The translations under genes and the position numbers were made by a program. A DNA stretch of 64,000 nucleotides from Astragalus membranaceus (Eukaryota; Streptophyta; Magnoliopsida; Fabales; Fabaceae), in NCBI GenBank assembly GCA_039519185.1, contig CM076848.1, positions 186,060,628 to 186,124,627 on the forward strand, given 5' to 3'. Positions 21,906 to 33,603 of the stretch are shown here, in pieces (positions within the stretch are counted from its first letter, which is position 1; each line of letters begins with the position of its first letter). The notes beneath the pieces were generated by a model. It was not told the DNA's origin. It saw only the letters and a list, made by a program, of their open reading frames with translations, and did not search any database.

Positions 21906-23438
21906 ATGTCTACATTTATACGAAATTACATGAATTAATTTTAATGCATAAATATTATTTAAATTATTTAAAAAATAGTAAGAATGTACTAAATTTAATA
22001 AAGTAAAAAAATAATTGTAAAAAAATAATATTTGACTAAATGGTTCCTAAGATATTGATAAAAAATCTACTTTCATTACCAAGGGCCTTAAAATAACCAT
22101 TTAATATTTTGATAAAAGAAAGACGACCATTTAATATTTAGTCAAAAAAAATTAATACGTATATTGACAGCATTAAATGTATTCTCTTTAAAAATAAAAA
22201 TAAAAAATTAAATGTAACGTCTTTAAAAAGAAAATGTCTATTTACTGAAGAAAGAGAATATAAAAATAACATTTATATTTGGTCAAAAACAATAACATTT
22301 TTTTGACTGGAAACAATAACATTTATATATGAATTTTTTATACAAATTATCATAACTCGAAAGTACGCTTATAAATAAGTTATTAAAAATATGAAAGGAT
22401 ATTATTTTTATAAAAATTCTTAGAAAAAAAATCATTGAAATGTTATATTTTAAAAATGTTAGAGATGTTATAAAAATTATCATAACTCGAAAGTACGTTT
22501 TTAGGTTTTTTTTTATGAAAGATAAACTATGCAACATTGTATCCAAAAAAAAAAAAAACTATGCAACATTAAACGCATCGATAATGCATTGAAAATGAAA
22601 TTAGATACTGCTTTCATCTCATTCTGTTTGTTATTTTAGCAAAATTATTTTGTCCCAAATTAATTGTTGTTTTACATTTTCAAAAAACATTTAATATGAC
22701 AAATGTTTTTTCTTCGTGTTATAGGAGATCCATTTAAGGGGTTGACCTCTCACAACAAATATTTTTCTATACTCACCAACCAATGATAGAACCCAGGACC
22801 AGGTGGTTTATAGAAATGATTATACTACCTTTTAATATAACATTTCCTGTGAAAGTTTAATATAAAATTTAATATGGTTAAATTTAATATGGTTTGATCA
22901 AAAATATAAAATTTAATACTTCAAATATAAATAATGAGATTAGTCAAAATCATTCAAACATATAATTAAATGAACGTATAGCGAGTGTTTTAAATTCGGT
23001 CAAAAAAAAAAGTGAGTACTTTAATTGTTTGCAAAATTATGACTTCAATTTTTTATGAAATAGAGTGGCAAGCATCACCCGTAAATTCACGCACACAAAG
23101 TGAAGATCTTGGCTTCAAACTCGAGTAACCATAGAAAATGTGCAACCTTTTGAAAAAATGTGCTACACTAATTTATTTAGAAATTGTGTGTAAATGATTT
23201 TTTTAACACCCTTTTAGAATAAGAGTGACACTTAGTTAGGACTTATCAAGTGACTATGAAAAACAATAAAAAAAAATTGAAGACACGCTCTTTTATTAAC
23301 CTGGTAGGGAACGTGTGCCACTTGTCATGTGTCATAATTCTATAAGAATGTGCCTCTAGAAAATTCAGATATCACTCAAATACAATATTCCCCATCAATA
23401 ACTCTCAATTCTCAAAATTATTCTTTCTCACAATCACA
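21906..23438. other. AT-rich intergenic region upstream of the F-box gene
   Basis: No gene is seen. A 22-bp phrase beginning AATTATCATAACTCGAAAGT occurs at about 22345 and again near 22477. The last 80 bp before 23439 (TCAATTCTCAAAATTATTC and nearby) look like a plant 5' leader. TCTATAAGAAT near 23339 is the only TATA-like site at a sensible distance and is weak. Confidence 0.4.
22733..22806 (-). repeat. SINE-like dispersed repeat
   Basis: TTTAAGGGGTTGACCTCTC...GATAGAACCCAGGACC is related to the repeat at 34690-34770, in the same orientation. On the minus strand it starts with a GGTCCTGGGTTCTATC segment similar to a pol III B box. Confidence 0.4.
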
Positions 23439-24864
23439 ATGGAATTTGTAATGAAGAGTTCGGTTGTAAGAAAGAAGAGTATTGTGAAGCCCTCATTTGA
23501 TAATCTCCCTCATGAGATTCAAACGAACATATTCAAGAGGCTAAGTGGGAAGACTATAGCAAAGGCCATGTGTGTCTCCTACTCATGGCGATATATAATT
23601 CTACACACGACATTACCGAAGGAGCCACAACCTTATGTGGTGACAGCTCGTAGGTACCCTGATCCATTTTTGGATCTAGAACGAATCTTCTTGGTGTGCT
23701 CAAAAGTGATGTGGTATTCGGTTTCACCACAAAATCTAATTGATGCTTGCAACGGGCTACTCTTATTTTGTCACAAACATGGTCAAGCTGAAAACCTCAC
23801 ACACGGTGTCTATCACTACTATGTAGTGAATCATGTCACAAAACAGTGTGTGACTATTTTGAAGCCTAAAGGAACAACCTCTGGAGGGTACTCCTACGCT
23901 GCCCTAGCTTATGACCCTGTTGAGTCTTGGTTTTTTAAGGTAATGCGTTTCCAGGGTTGTCGCCATGTCAATGTTTTCTCCTCAGAGAATGGCCGTTGGA
24001 AAACTTTGACCTTTGATTTGCCAAGAGATGTTAATGAGGCCCATTGGCTCAAAAAGTGTGTTTACAAGAAGGGTGCAATTTACAGGCTTGCTTCGTCAGG
24101 TTATTTAATCAAATTTATGGTTGATCCTCAAGAGACTATTGAGGAACAAGCAGTGGCCTTAACACTCCCACCTGCTTGTCTTTTAAACTGTTGCCATTGG
24201 GATATAGGTCTTAGACGTGACATGCTCTTGTTTTCCATGTCTTTAGATGCGTATTTTTTTATATTTGAACTTCTTGAATGTATTGAAAGGGGTGTTCTTA
24301 CCTACAAATGGGCGAAGATTCATAGTATAAATTACTTGGGTTTGCGAGTTCTTAATTTTCATGGTGAGCTCTTGTCGTTTCACCCTTATCGTCGAGTGGC
24401 ATTTTTCAAGTGCGGAAGTCTTCTATTTGTACTCTTCACTGCACGCAAGAATGTATACCCTCGAGTGGTTAAATTTGATCAAATGGTATATGATTATATT
24501 CGAAAATGTGGACTCCCTTTGCTTGAATGCTTCAATTCTTTTGCTTGCACCTTGGAAAATGAGGTAATTGCAGTATTTAATTTCTTAGTCCTAGATTTAT
24601 TTATTTATTTATTTATTTATTTATTTGTTATTTGATGAATTCTTTTAATGTTTTTTCTAGCCTTATCATGTGTAGGATTTTATATTTTGAAGTTGGTTCT
24701 TTGTGTTGATGACATCACGTTAATGTGAAACACTCGAGGATCTAAGTATCTTGTGATATTTTATCACTAATTATTAGTCTCTAATAATTTCGAAATCACT
24801 AATTTTCTTTTTGCTTTTGCAGCATCCAAGAGAATTTCAACGGCTTGCAATTCCAGATCAGTAG
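23439..24864 (+). CDS. F-box protein, 388 aa, two exons
   Basis: CDS joins 23439-24563 and 24823-24864. The intron has a GAG|GTAATTG donor and a TTTTGCAG|CAT acceptor in phase 0, and the last exon adds 13 residues (HPREFQRLAIPDQ). Residues about 19-57 form an F-box (FDNLPHEIQTNIFKRLSGK then AKAMCVSYSWR), the domain that binds SKP1 in SCF E3 ubiquitin ligases. The remainder resembles plant F-box-associated beta-propeller regions (LIDACNGLLLFC, a typical NGLL strand). Its target cannot be told from sequence. Start choice: first ATG of the frame, 80 bp into a leader-like region; a second Met is 5 codons on. Without splicing the frame would run into TTTATTTA repeats to 24635, which I consider intronic. 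No defects are seen. Confidence 0.85.
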
Positions 24865-24875
24865 TACAGAAGGTG

Positions 24876-24960
<85 letters not shown>

Positions 24961-24961
24961 G
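24876..24961. repeat. (AAT)n microsatellite, about 86 bp
   Basis: Pure ATA/AAT trinucleotide run starting about 12 bp after the F-box stop codon, therefore probably within its 3' UTR. Poly-Ile open frames on both strands are artefacts. Confidence 0.95.
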
Positions 24962-25747
24962 AACAATCTTATTTTTTATTTTAGCATTCTTACACACTAA
25001 TAACTTATTATATTTAATTTATGTAGCTGTTAAGAAGGAGGACTATATGGCATGGAATGAAGCAATTGATGGACTTAAAAGCTTTTTGTGTGCCTTCTGG
25101 TGTGTCTTTAGTGTTTGATTATCTTGTGCTATCTATAATTTTAGATTTTTTTTAAACATTGCCAATTATTTCCAGTTGTATTAATCTATTGACTATAAGA
25201 TCAATCTATTTTGTATTTGCGACGGCAAATTCGTGTCATTTTAGAGTTTGTTGTGGAGATATGTTAAGTTGGATTTTAATTTGAAATTTTGATATATATT
25301 GTGCATTCACTTATATGTATAAGATGTTCTCTAAGTTCAGTAGTTTATTCTCATGATTTAAATGTGACATGTTTTCAAGTAAAATTCTGAGGATACAAGG
25401 TACAATGAAAAGACATCAACCGAGTTAACCCATGATATTTTACTGCCTCCCTTAGGAACCCCAACCCCCACAGAATGGTACAACGAATTTGGACAATCAA
25501 GCGCCACATTTTTACCGACATTTTAAGAAAAGACATGAAAAGGATAGATATATATGCTACTAAGAACTGACATTAGAATGAGTAATCTCCATCCATGCAT
25601 GCTTACACACCTATTTCTCTACGAGTGTAACCTTCCTCAGAGCAACTGTAGGAGAGGTTCCCAAGTAGCCACTACGCAAGGGTTTGATCCAAATAGGAGG
25701 CCAACGTACTTGGAAGGCACATACCCACATGTGTGTGTGTGTCTTGT

Positions 25748-25782
<35 letters not shown>

Positions 25783-25894
25783 ATTTCTTGCAACTCTAGA
25801 GTGAGAGCATCTGAGTTTGTATATTTTGGATTAGGTTGATAATGCTGTAATTGTATTTTAAAATAGTGAATATAACATTGACGAAGTGCTTCTG
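24962..25894. other. 3' flank of the F-box gene, no gene recognised
   Basis: Probably holds the rest of the F-box 3' UTR. A short non-repetitive frame near 25441-25525 reads PTPTEWYNEFGQSSATF before a stop; it is too short to call. A (GA)n run lies at 25750-25781. Confidence 0.4.
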
Positions 25895-26331
25895 TAGAGT
25901 TGACAAGAGGTGTCGGACCACATAAATTATATTATGATATCTTATTTCTTTCTTTGTTTCATTCTCACCACTCTAATTTTCTTTTGAATAAGGTATTTTC
26001 ACATGTCTTGCACCGGCTACAGATAATTGTTCCAAATGTACCTAATGTGTAAGTAAAAGTTTCATAAATATTTTCGAAAAACTATTAAAGAAATTGCTGC
26101 TGTAGACGTTGACAAGAGGTGTCGAACCACGTAAATTATATTACGATATCTTATTTCTTTCTTTGTTTCATTCTCACCACTCTAATTTTCTTTTTTTTTT
26201 TACCAGATCTAATTTTCTTTTGACTAGTGTATTTTCACATGTCTTGCACAAGCTACGGATAATTGTCCCAAATATACCTAATGTGTAAGTAAAGGTTTAA
26301 TAAATATTTTAGAAAAACTATTAAAGAAATT
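25895..26331. repeat. Tandem duplication of an about 200-235-bp unit
   Basis: Copy 1 (about 25895-26095) and copy 2 (about 26096-26331) share TTGACAAGAGGTGTCG, TTATTTCTTTCTTTGTTTCA, TTTTCACATGTCTTGCAC and ACTATTAAAGAAATTG. Copy 2 has an extra T-rich insertion near 26190. The GTCGAACCACGTAAATTATA phrase resembles the LTR phrase at 13848, so the unit may be a retroelement remnant. Confidence 0.75.
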
Positions 26332-26952
26332 GAACATTTTTAAAAAGTTGTAATGAAGTATTGAGTATGTATTTATGTATGAGCAACCTTGTTTCAAAAT
26401 ATAGAAAAAGTAATAATTTCAGGTGCTTTTGTAAAACATTTTTTTGTTACAATAAAGTTTAGGCGAGTTGCTTACATATTACATATCTTATAAAGTGTGT
26501 AAACAAATATCAAAAATAAAATATAAGCAGACATGAATTGTTTTTATTTCAAAATATATAAAGACATTAATTTTTTGAAGTCCGAGACCAGAAAATCTAT
26601 ATACTGTAACTTTAAATGACACTTGAAAAAATGGAATAATAAGCAACAATAACTAACAGCATTAACATTATGAAAACTACAAAACTTTACCAATAAAGAT
26701 CCCCAATAAGATTCAACAATGAAAATCAAAAGCCAAAACTTGAAACCAAATTATTGTACTACTATTTATGTACAATTTTTAAGAAATACTATCTGACTAT
26801 CACAGAATAATAGCCAGTTGTGAGAAGGGTCAATTAAAATGTGCTAAGCAGCATGGTGTGGGGGTGGTTGGGGCAACTATCCTAAGATTAGAGTATTCTA
26901 CTGCTTGAAAGGGGGGATCCAGAATTCAATGCCAATGTGCTCATGTGCAAAA
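26332..26952. other. Intergenic region between convergent genes
   Basis: AT-rich; contains the end regions of the F-box (+) and phosphatase (-) transcripts. No coding feature is supported. Confidence 0.4.
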
Positions 26953-29900
26953 TTATTTATTCTTGGGCCCACCAAATTTCTCTGCAATGATGGGTCGAAC
27001 ATCATCCACATCAACCAGTTTCTCTAGAAAGGGGAGCAAAGACATCAGAGCAGAATCAGAAGGATCATCATACCAACTCACAATAGGAATCCCATTGTTA
27101 ACTTGTAACTTGAACACCTAATATGAACATGAAAGAGTTGAAGTTTCAGTATCATAAACCAAGAAGAGGCAATAAAGGACCAAAAAATGTAAAGAGTACT
27201 TATGACCACAAATCAATAATCATGATAACTATTTCCAATAGAAGGAAATAATCTATTCATGAACATTGCCAAAAAAAATCAAATAAATTATCCAAATATG
27301 GCATTTTTAAGTAATTACATCCTAAATTAAGTGATACTACGATGTAATAGAAGATATGCAGCAAAGGGACATGAAAGAAATGAAAACCTGTGAGAAAATG
27401 AAGACCAAGAAAATACCTGTGGAGAGTTGTCGATTATGAATACTTTAGCCAGGTCAATTCCAAGAACTGTCAAATCTTTGATGTAGGTTCCGTTTTCAAA
27501 GATGCATGATTCTCGGTATACTCGTCGAGAAAAAAGCTTTTTTTCAGGATCAAGAACATCCAGCAATTTTCCAGCATAGAGGCTTTTACTGGCTGTGAAA
27601 ATGATGATTTCAAACATCTCTGATACTTTCTCCAGAAAATCACGGAGGAAGGGCCTCTCTCGTACATAGACAGTGTACTCCTTGTCCAGCAAAATTGGAA
27701 TCGTGAAGTCAGCACCATCAATTTTCTTACCCATGGAAGAGTGGACCAGCGTTTCTGTTAAGGCAAACCAACTATTATACATTTTTGGAAATAAGAAGGT
27801 TCCAGTGAGACAGGAGAACATATAAAAGGACATAAAATCTATTCAGAAAATTGCTGTAAACCATAACACCAATCCAACATTAGATGACATTGAGAGAAGT
27901 AACAGTGAGACAAGAGAACATATAACTGGTCATTTAATTCCATTATAATCTGCGGATGTCTAAATAGTTCAGCTTTAATTGAATATAAAGATTTTATGCC
28001 TCATGGGATAGTTATCTATAGTTGCCCAATGATCATGGTGTAACTCGAGAAAAATCCCTAATGAACTAAATGATCAACATTATTGAATAGCACATTTTGA
28101 TAAGAGAGATGAGTAAGAGATTTCAAGAAAAAAACTTGTATTTTTTGAATTATGAGGTATCTATATGGGTAGCACAATAGCAGACAAAAATGAAATAAAA
28201 TTACCATCCAAATCAAGAACAAGGGTAACGTTCTTCCTGATGCTCGTTTCCTTGCTTACTAGTGCAGGCAACAAGTTAGATTCATCTGATATTTCTAGAA
28301 AGTTTTTAATGAATGCCTCTTGATCAGAATAGTCTACTCTTTCTGAATCAAGCTGACTGGACCTGACATCAAGTTCTTCAGTAACTGGCTTGGCCTGATG
28401 GCATAATAAATTGAACCATGAAGCATCAGGCATCGGCTGAAACTCTTCACAGGAGCCTACATTATGGTAATTTGCTTCTTCCATTGTGCCCTCGGGGGTG
28501 GGAATTTCGTACATCGAATTCATCCCAACAAAATCAATATCAGAAAGCGTATTCAAGTTGCAACTATCATCAAATATACAGGAAAAAACATTCAGAGAAG
28601 CTTCATCCACATAGGAGTTTAACATTTCAGGCATTTGATAGTTGGTGAAGTTATTGGCGGCCACTTGAGGTGTCATACTGATTTGATCCTTACAAACTGC
28701 AACGAGACCAAAGTCCACACACTTGTTACAAAGAGAAGTGCACTACAGTGGTATTGGTAATAAAAATACAATTATACTAGGTAAACATCATTCTCGAAAG
28801 AATACTACTAGGAGCCACAAGTGGAAAGGGCATAAGGATATGCTAGAATTAAACTAGTGTAGCTACGTCATAAGGACGTGTTTAACCTTTGTCAATTTTT
28901 TTCTCACGATCTTTTGGTTTGACTAGGGAGATGCTTCATTCTCAACTTTTATATTTTTCCTTTAATCTTTATTTAGGTTTCATTATCATCTCAAAAAAAA
29001 AGAACAGTATGCTAACGAGTATGGTTTCAAGTGGGTTACCTGCTTCAAATAGGTTACAGTGGGCATCATCAGGCCTATTAAAATAAGAGAACATTGCATC
29101 TGAAATTGAGGGAACAGAAAACGGCAAAGAATCCTGCCATAACAAAATCACCATGAGTAATGTGAAGCAAAATATACGTTGACACTTCTTTTTCAAGACT
29201 ATATAATAAGTAGCCAAATTATATAGCAATGGACTGATTGTCATTAAATAGAAAATTCAACTAGTACAACTGAATCTTAGATTAGATATGCACACACAGA
29301 AAAAAGAAGGTTAACGAAGTGATAAAATTGAAACAACTCCGATATAACTGTTCCTAACTGAAACTCCCAAACCATATTACAAGACAAAGATGCAGGCGCA
29401 ATAAACTTTTACTGCTTGCACAATAACGATCCTAGATCAAAGACATGAAGTAATGCTTTGAGCAGATGTGGTAATTAGACGCAACACTCAAATATAAATA
29501 TTCTCACAAGCGATACACAAAATCTTAGGTTACTTGATTTCCACACAATTCAAAAAACTAAATGCATATATCAATTGAAGAGCAAGCAGAACAACTATTG
29601 CATATAAAAAACTTGCATCTGATGGCACACATGAAGTCAAGCTCAAAGTTCAATTTAGGGCCAATAGTGTTAACCATTAGCAACATTCTTGCACCATTTA
29701 CTCAATTTTTTCGTACTTCATACCCCAGCCCCTCCCCCCCCCCCCCCCCCCCCCACACAACACACACAAAAATGAGAGTTGTTGTTTAGATAAGTCAGTA
29801 TTTGCAATCATGTAACATTTAATGTACATAAAGACAACTAATTCGTATCATATAGATGTATGAAATGAAGCTGAGCCTTACCATTTCTGCCGCAAAATCC

Positions 29901-30547
29901 ACTAAATCTGAACAACCACTGAATGAAAGACAGTCCTGCTCCAAAATTGTATCTATATTAGATGGCATTTGGTTTTTTTTATTGTCATGCTCCTTGGAAG
30001 ATTCTTCATTTATGAAAAAACCTAAAACAGACAAACACGTCCAACTAAATAAGTAGCTTAGGTTGCATTATATGAACATAAAAAATACCATAAAAGCAGC
30101 TGTGTACCAATGCCAAGATGGATTGCATTTTTTTTATATTCTATCTATTTGTTAAGAGTATTAAAGCTTACCACCATTGTGAGCCGTTTCCCTTGAGATA
30201 GCTAAATTTGCCATTTCATCAGCTACTCTGACACCACTGTTAGATGTTTCGCTTGATATAGCTAAATTATCCATTTCATCAGTTACTCTGACCATGGAAC
30301 AACCACCATTATGAGATGTCTGGCTTGCTACAGCTAAATTATCCATATCATCAGTTACTCTGACCATGGAACAACCACCATTATGAGATGTTAAGCTTGA
30401 TATAGTTAAATTTCCCATTTCATCATTCACTCTGACCATGGAACATTGTATTTTAGATATTTTATTTGATTTCTGAGACACATGGAGATACCTCCCATCT
30501 CTTTTGCAAGTTGTAGTTGATTTAGCCTTCATTTTAAAGACTGGCAT
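26953..30547 (-). CDS. SCP1-like small phosphatase (SSP4/SSP5-type CTD phosphatase), 534 aa
   Basis: Six coding exons on the minus strand: 30172-30547, 29882-30021, 29040-29133, 28205-28696, 27417-27754 and 26953-27117; all junctions are GT-AG and in phase. The C-terminal 170 residues form an NIF/FCP1-type HAD phosphatase domain: catalytic DLDET (Asp365, Asp367, built across an exon junction), the IIIFTAS motif, and DNSP at 476-479. Such enzymes dephosphorylate serines, in plants including the RNA polymerase II C-terminal domain (family knowledge). The N-terminal 365 residues are acidic and unstructured, as in SSP4/SSP5, and residues about 35-125 contain four imperfect 21-24-residue repeats. 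Start chosen at the first ATG after a 5'UTR exon acceptor. The gene appears intact. Exact paralogue is uncertain. Confidence 0.88.
29734..29754 (+). repeat. C21 homopolymer in a phosphatase intron
   Basis: A run of 21 C bases inside the intron between exons 2 and 3. Length may vary with sequencing. Confidence 0.85.
30227..30444 (-). repeat. Four tandem 60-75-bp coding repeats in phosphatase exon 1
   Basis: Units encode CSMVRVNDEMGNLTISS, CSMVRVTDDMDNLAVAS, CSMVRVTDEMDNLAISS and VRVADEMANLAIS, most followed by TSHNGG or a similar linker. High identity at DNA level (AACCACCATTATGAGATGT appears twice) points to recent in-frame expansion. No known function. Confidence 0.85.
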
Positions 30548-32560
30548 CAGTGCTGGGCTTCTGAATCAAAGCCTAAGGTCGATTCAATTTGTTGTTTGCA
30601 TCTAACCCCTAAGAAACAAAAATAAAATGTAAGTCATACAAAACACGCATGCATCAAATGAAAAAAAAAAAAAAGGGTCGAAGACAAATACTACTAAACT
30701 ACAGAATGTTTATGGAGTCATGTCATATCAATACAAAGTAATTGGCACTTAAGTACATTAAAATCAAGAAAATATTTTAAATTATTGGTATTTCAAAAAA
30801 CATTTCATTCACAGGAGGAACACGCCAGCTCCATTGAAAAAAAAATCCCTACCTGTCTATCTCAGGCTTGTTCAATTCAAATTTCAAAGTTGTGAATATC
30901 AAGAAGTTATAGACCTTTCTAAGAAAATGTGTCTCAAATCAGTCAAAGATCATTTCAGTCAAAACTGTCTGAATTTTCCCCTCTTTATACTTTTCAAGAT
31001 TGGCCTTTAAATCAAGACAACTTCCAATGATAAGCATAAGAACATGGCACCTATAGTAGTAGTAATGACAATGAAAATAAAAAACTACAAAGGCTAAGCT
31101 TCCAAGTTACAACGACCAATTCAAACATAGAAGTCAACTAATCATGGTCCATATTTTTCCAACTTCCAAAGGCTCTTGAACAAAGCAAAATCTATGGATC
31201 TGTAATAAATAGCACACTTCTATGATTGTAAAGACGGCATTGGCAATGCCTAACCGCCTATATGACCTACATAAAATGATTCAGAGGATTAATATGATTT
31301 GCAAGGGCATCTAAAGAAATTGTCCAGCCCAGTTTGGAGCTTAGCAAGGACATATGACGAGAGTAATCGGATTCACACACATGTTCATCATCCAATACCC
31401 CTTTTCTCTTAACCTAGCCCAACTCTGCAGGGTAGTGATGCAGCTGCGATTGCAGTTGCAGGTACCACAAAAACTTCAAAGTTGCGCTCATAATTGTACT
31501 TGTGTACTACAATTTAAAACCTCAAATAGCCCTAACAAAAATAAATCGTCTACCTTATATATATATCCATCAAAAATACTACGTAGAACTCAACTCCCCC
31601 TCCCCCTAAACAGACACAACTAATATTGAAAGAAGGCAAAACTGCATATTTAAAATTTTAAATAAGCAAATTTAAATTATTTAAAACTTTAAATCTCTAT
31701 GTTAAATTTTAAATTTCATCAATAAAAGTAAAATTTTTAAATTAAGATAACATACCAAATATACAAAAGAAAAGATACGAAAGAGATTTATCTCTAGAAA
31801 ATCTTAATTCATCAACGATTGCGTTTGTTCATCATATCAATTTTCAATTATTAAAATTAAATATCAACCTAATTTTAGCACTTTCCATTCACTAAAACCA
31901 GCCACAAAACCCACCAAGACGAAACGAAACCGAAAAATCAAACAAAAATAAAAAAATCACTTTTACCATTGAATATCAGGTCCGATTCAACCCTTCGCTT
32001 TTTTTGCCTCTCTCTCTCTCACCTTCACTCCAACCCCAAACTCATTATCAGTAAACACAACAATCAGGTTAAAAATAAAAAACAAAAATCACCAAAAAGA
32101 AAAGCTTAATTGAAAACGAACCAAAAAAATCAAATCAAAGAAAAAAAACAAATTCATAATAACAATTGAACAACGACACAATCAAGCAAACAATAATTCT
32201 CACAACTTCACAAACCAAAACCGAAGAAAAAATAAAAATAAAAATAAAAAATAAAAGCAAGAAAGAAAGAGAGGCAAATTGAAATTGAAATTGAAGTATT
32301 TTTTTTTTGACAAAGAAATTGAAGTATTGAACCTTTATGAATCTACACACAAAGAGAGAAGCATACAATTAAGTAAACGATAATTCAGTAAACTATGAAT
32401 TGATAAAAACGAAATAGAGAAAATTAAGAAACAGATACCTTCGATTTCGCTATCTCTCGCTCTCCCTCTTTCTCTCTCTCTCTCTAAGAAACTTTCTCTC
32501 TCTTCTTCAGAGTATAGAGGTATGTGAGTCAGAGAAGCGAAAAGGGGTCAATGGAATGTT
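30548..32560 (-). other. 5' UTR of the phosphatase gene with a 1.8-kb leader intron
   Basis: A leader exon of pyrimidine/purine-rich sequence ends at 32439 with GAAG|GTATCTG. A second leader exon, 30548-30608, begins after TTTCTTAG and runs into the ATG at 30547. The intron between (30609-32438) is AT-rich and has no coding potential. The transcription start is estimated at 32552-32565 from the TATA box. Predicted from splice consensus only. Confidence 0.6.
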
Positions 32561-32585
32561 GTTTTGTTGCGAGAATCTCTCTCTC

Positions 32586-32593
32586 TTTATATA
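32586..32593 (-). promoter_or_regulatory. TATA box of the phosphatase gene
   Basis: On the minus strand TATATAAA, followed by a GAGAGAGAGA stretch and then the predicted leader exon. Spacing of about 30 bp to the leader fits a core promoter. Confidence 0.6.
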
Positions 32594-33563
32594 CTCTAGT
32601 TTTAAACTGAGGATGAGGATCAGCTTGGACGGTTAAGATTTTACGTCGTTAGAAGGAATGCCGAAATCTAACGGGTTAGGTTAAGGACACGTGTATGATA
32701 CGGATGCACACACACATATAAGTTTGAGAGTCCTGAGAGAACTAGAAATGGCGGCGACAGATGTCGTATTTCAGTGGTCCCTCGACTTCTTATTGGGCTT
32801 CTTATAGGCCTCAAATTTGGTAGACCCAATTCTAAAAGAAAGAAAGAAATTATTATTATACATAATAAAATATATAAATAAATGATCCAAAATAGAAAAA
32901 TAATAAATCATATTAAGAGTGAAGTATGTAAAGTAAAACTTCTACTAAGATAACTATTTTAAAATGAGTGGGGATCCACTTACTTTACGATTAAGTTTTA
33001 TAAGATTTACTCTACTTAATATCTCTTTGTAAACATTCAATTTTACTAATCCAATCGTTAAACTAATAGTTTAAATTGAGTAGATCAAATATGCAAATTT
33101 TCATAAAATTTCAAAAACTTTAATCTTTGATCAAATAAGTTCAATTCAACGTATGTTATACTTCTTAAAATCCAAGTAAAATATGGGTTATAAAATTCAA
33201 TAGCTACATATGTTTAATCTCTATAATTTTTGATATGCGTGATCATTAAGATAATATAAAATTATTCAGCGATTGGATCGAAAAAATTTAATGTCTAAAA
33301 ACATATATTAAGTGAAGTAACAAGAGTTACTATCGGAGTAAGTTGATCTTCACACTTTGTAGGTGTTAGCAAAATGTCATTTTTAGACCAATTGAGAGCA
33401 TGACACATGTCCAATTTCAATGATAAAAATTTAAAATCCTCGCTAAAAGATAAAACAAGTTGGCTTTTCAACTTTTTGCTTTTTACTTTTTTCAGCATTT
33501 TACCCTTCCACTCTTTCTCCTTCATCTGATTCAAAAAAATAAACTTCATCTGAGAGAGAAAGG

Positions 33564-33603
<40 letters not shown>

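Noticed and set aside
24767..25118. Poly-Ile open frames on both strands
   Set aside because: Artefact of the (AAT)n microsatellite in the F-box 3' region.
32135..32368. Phe-rich minus-strand frame in the phosphatase leader intron
   Set aside because: Compositional frame in AT-rich intron sequence; splice signals place it in the intron.
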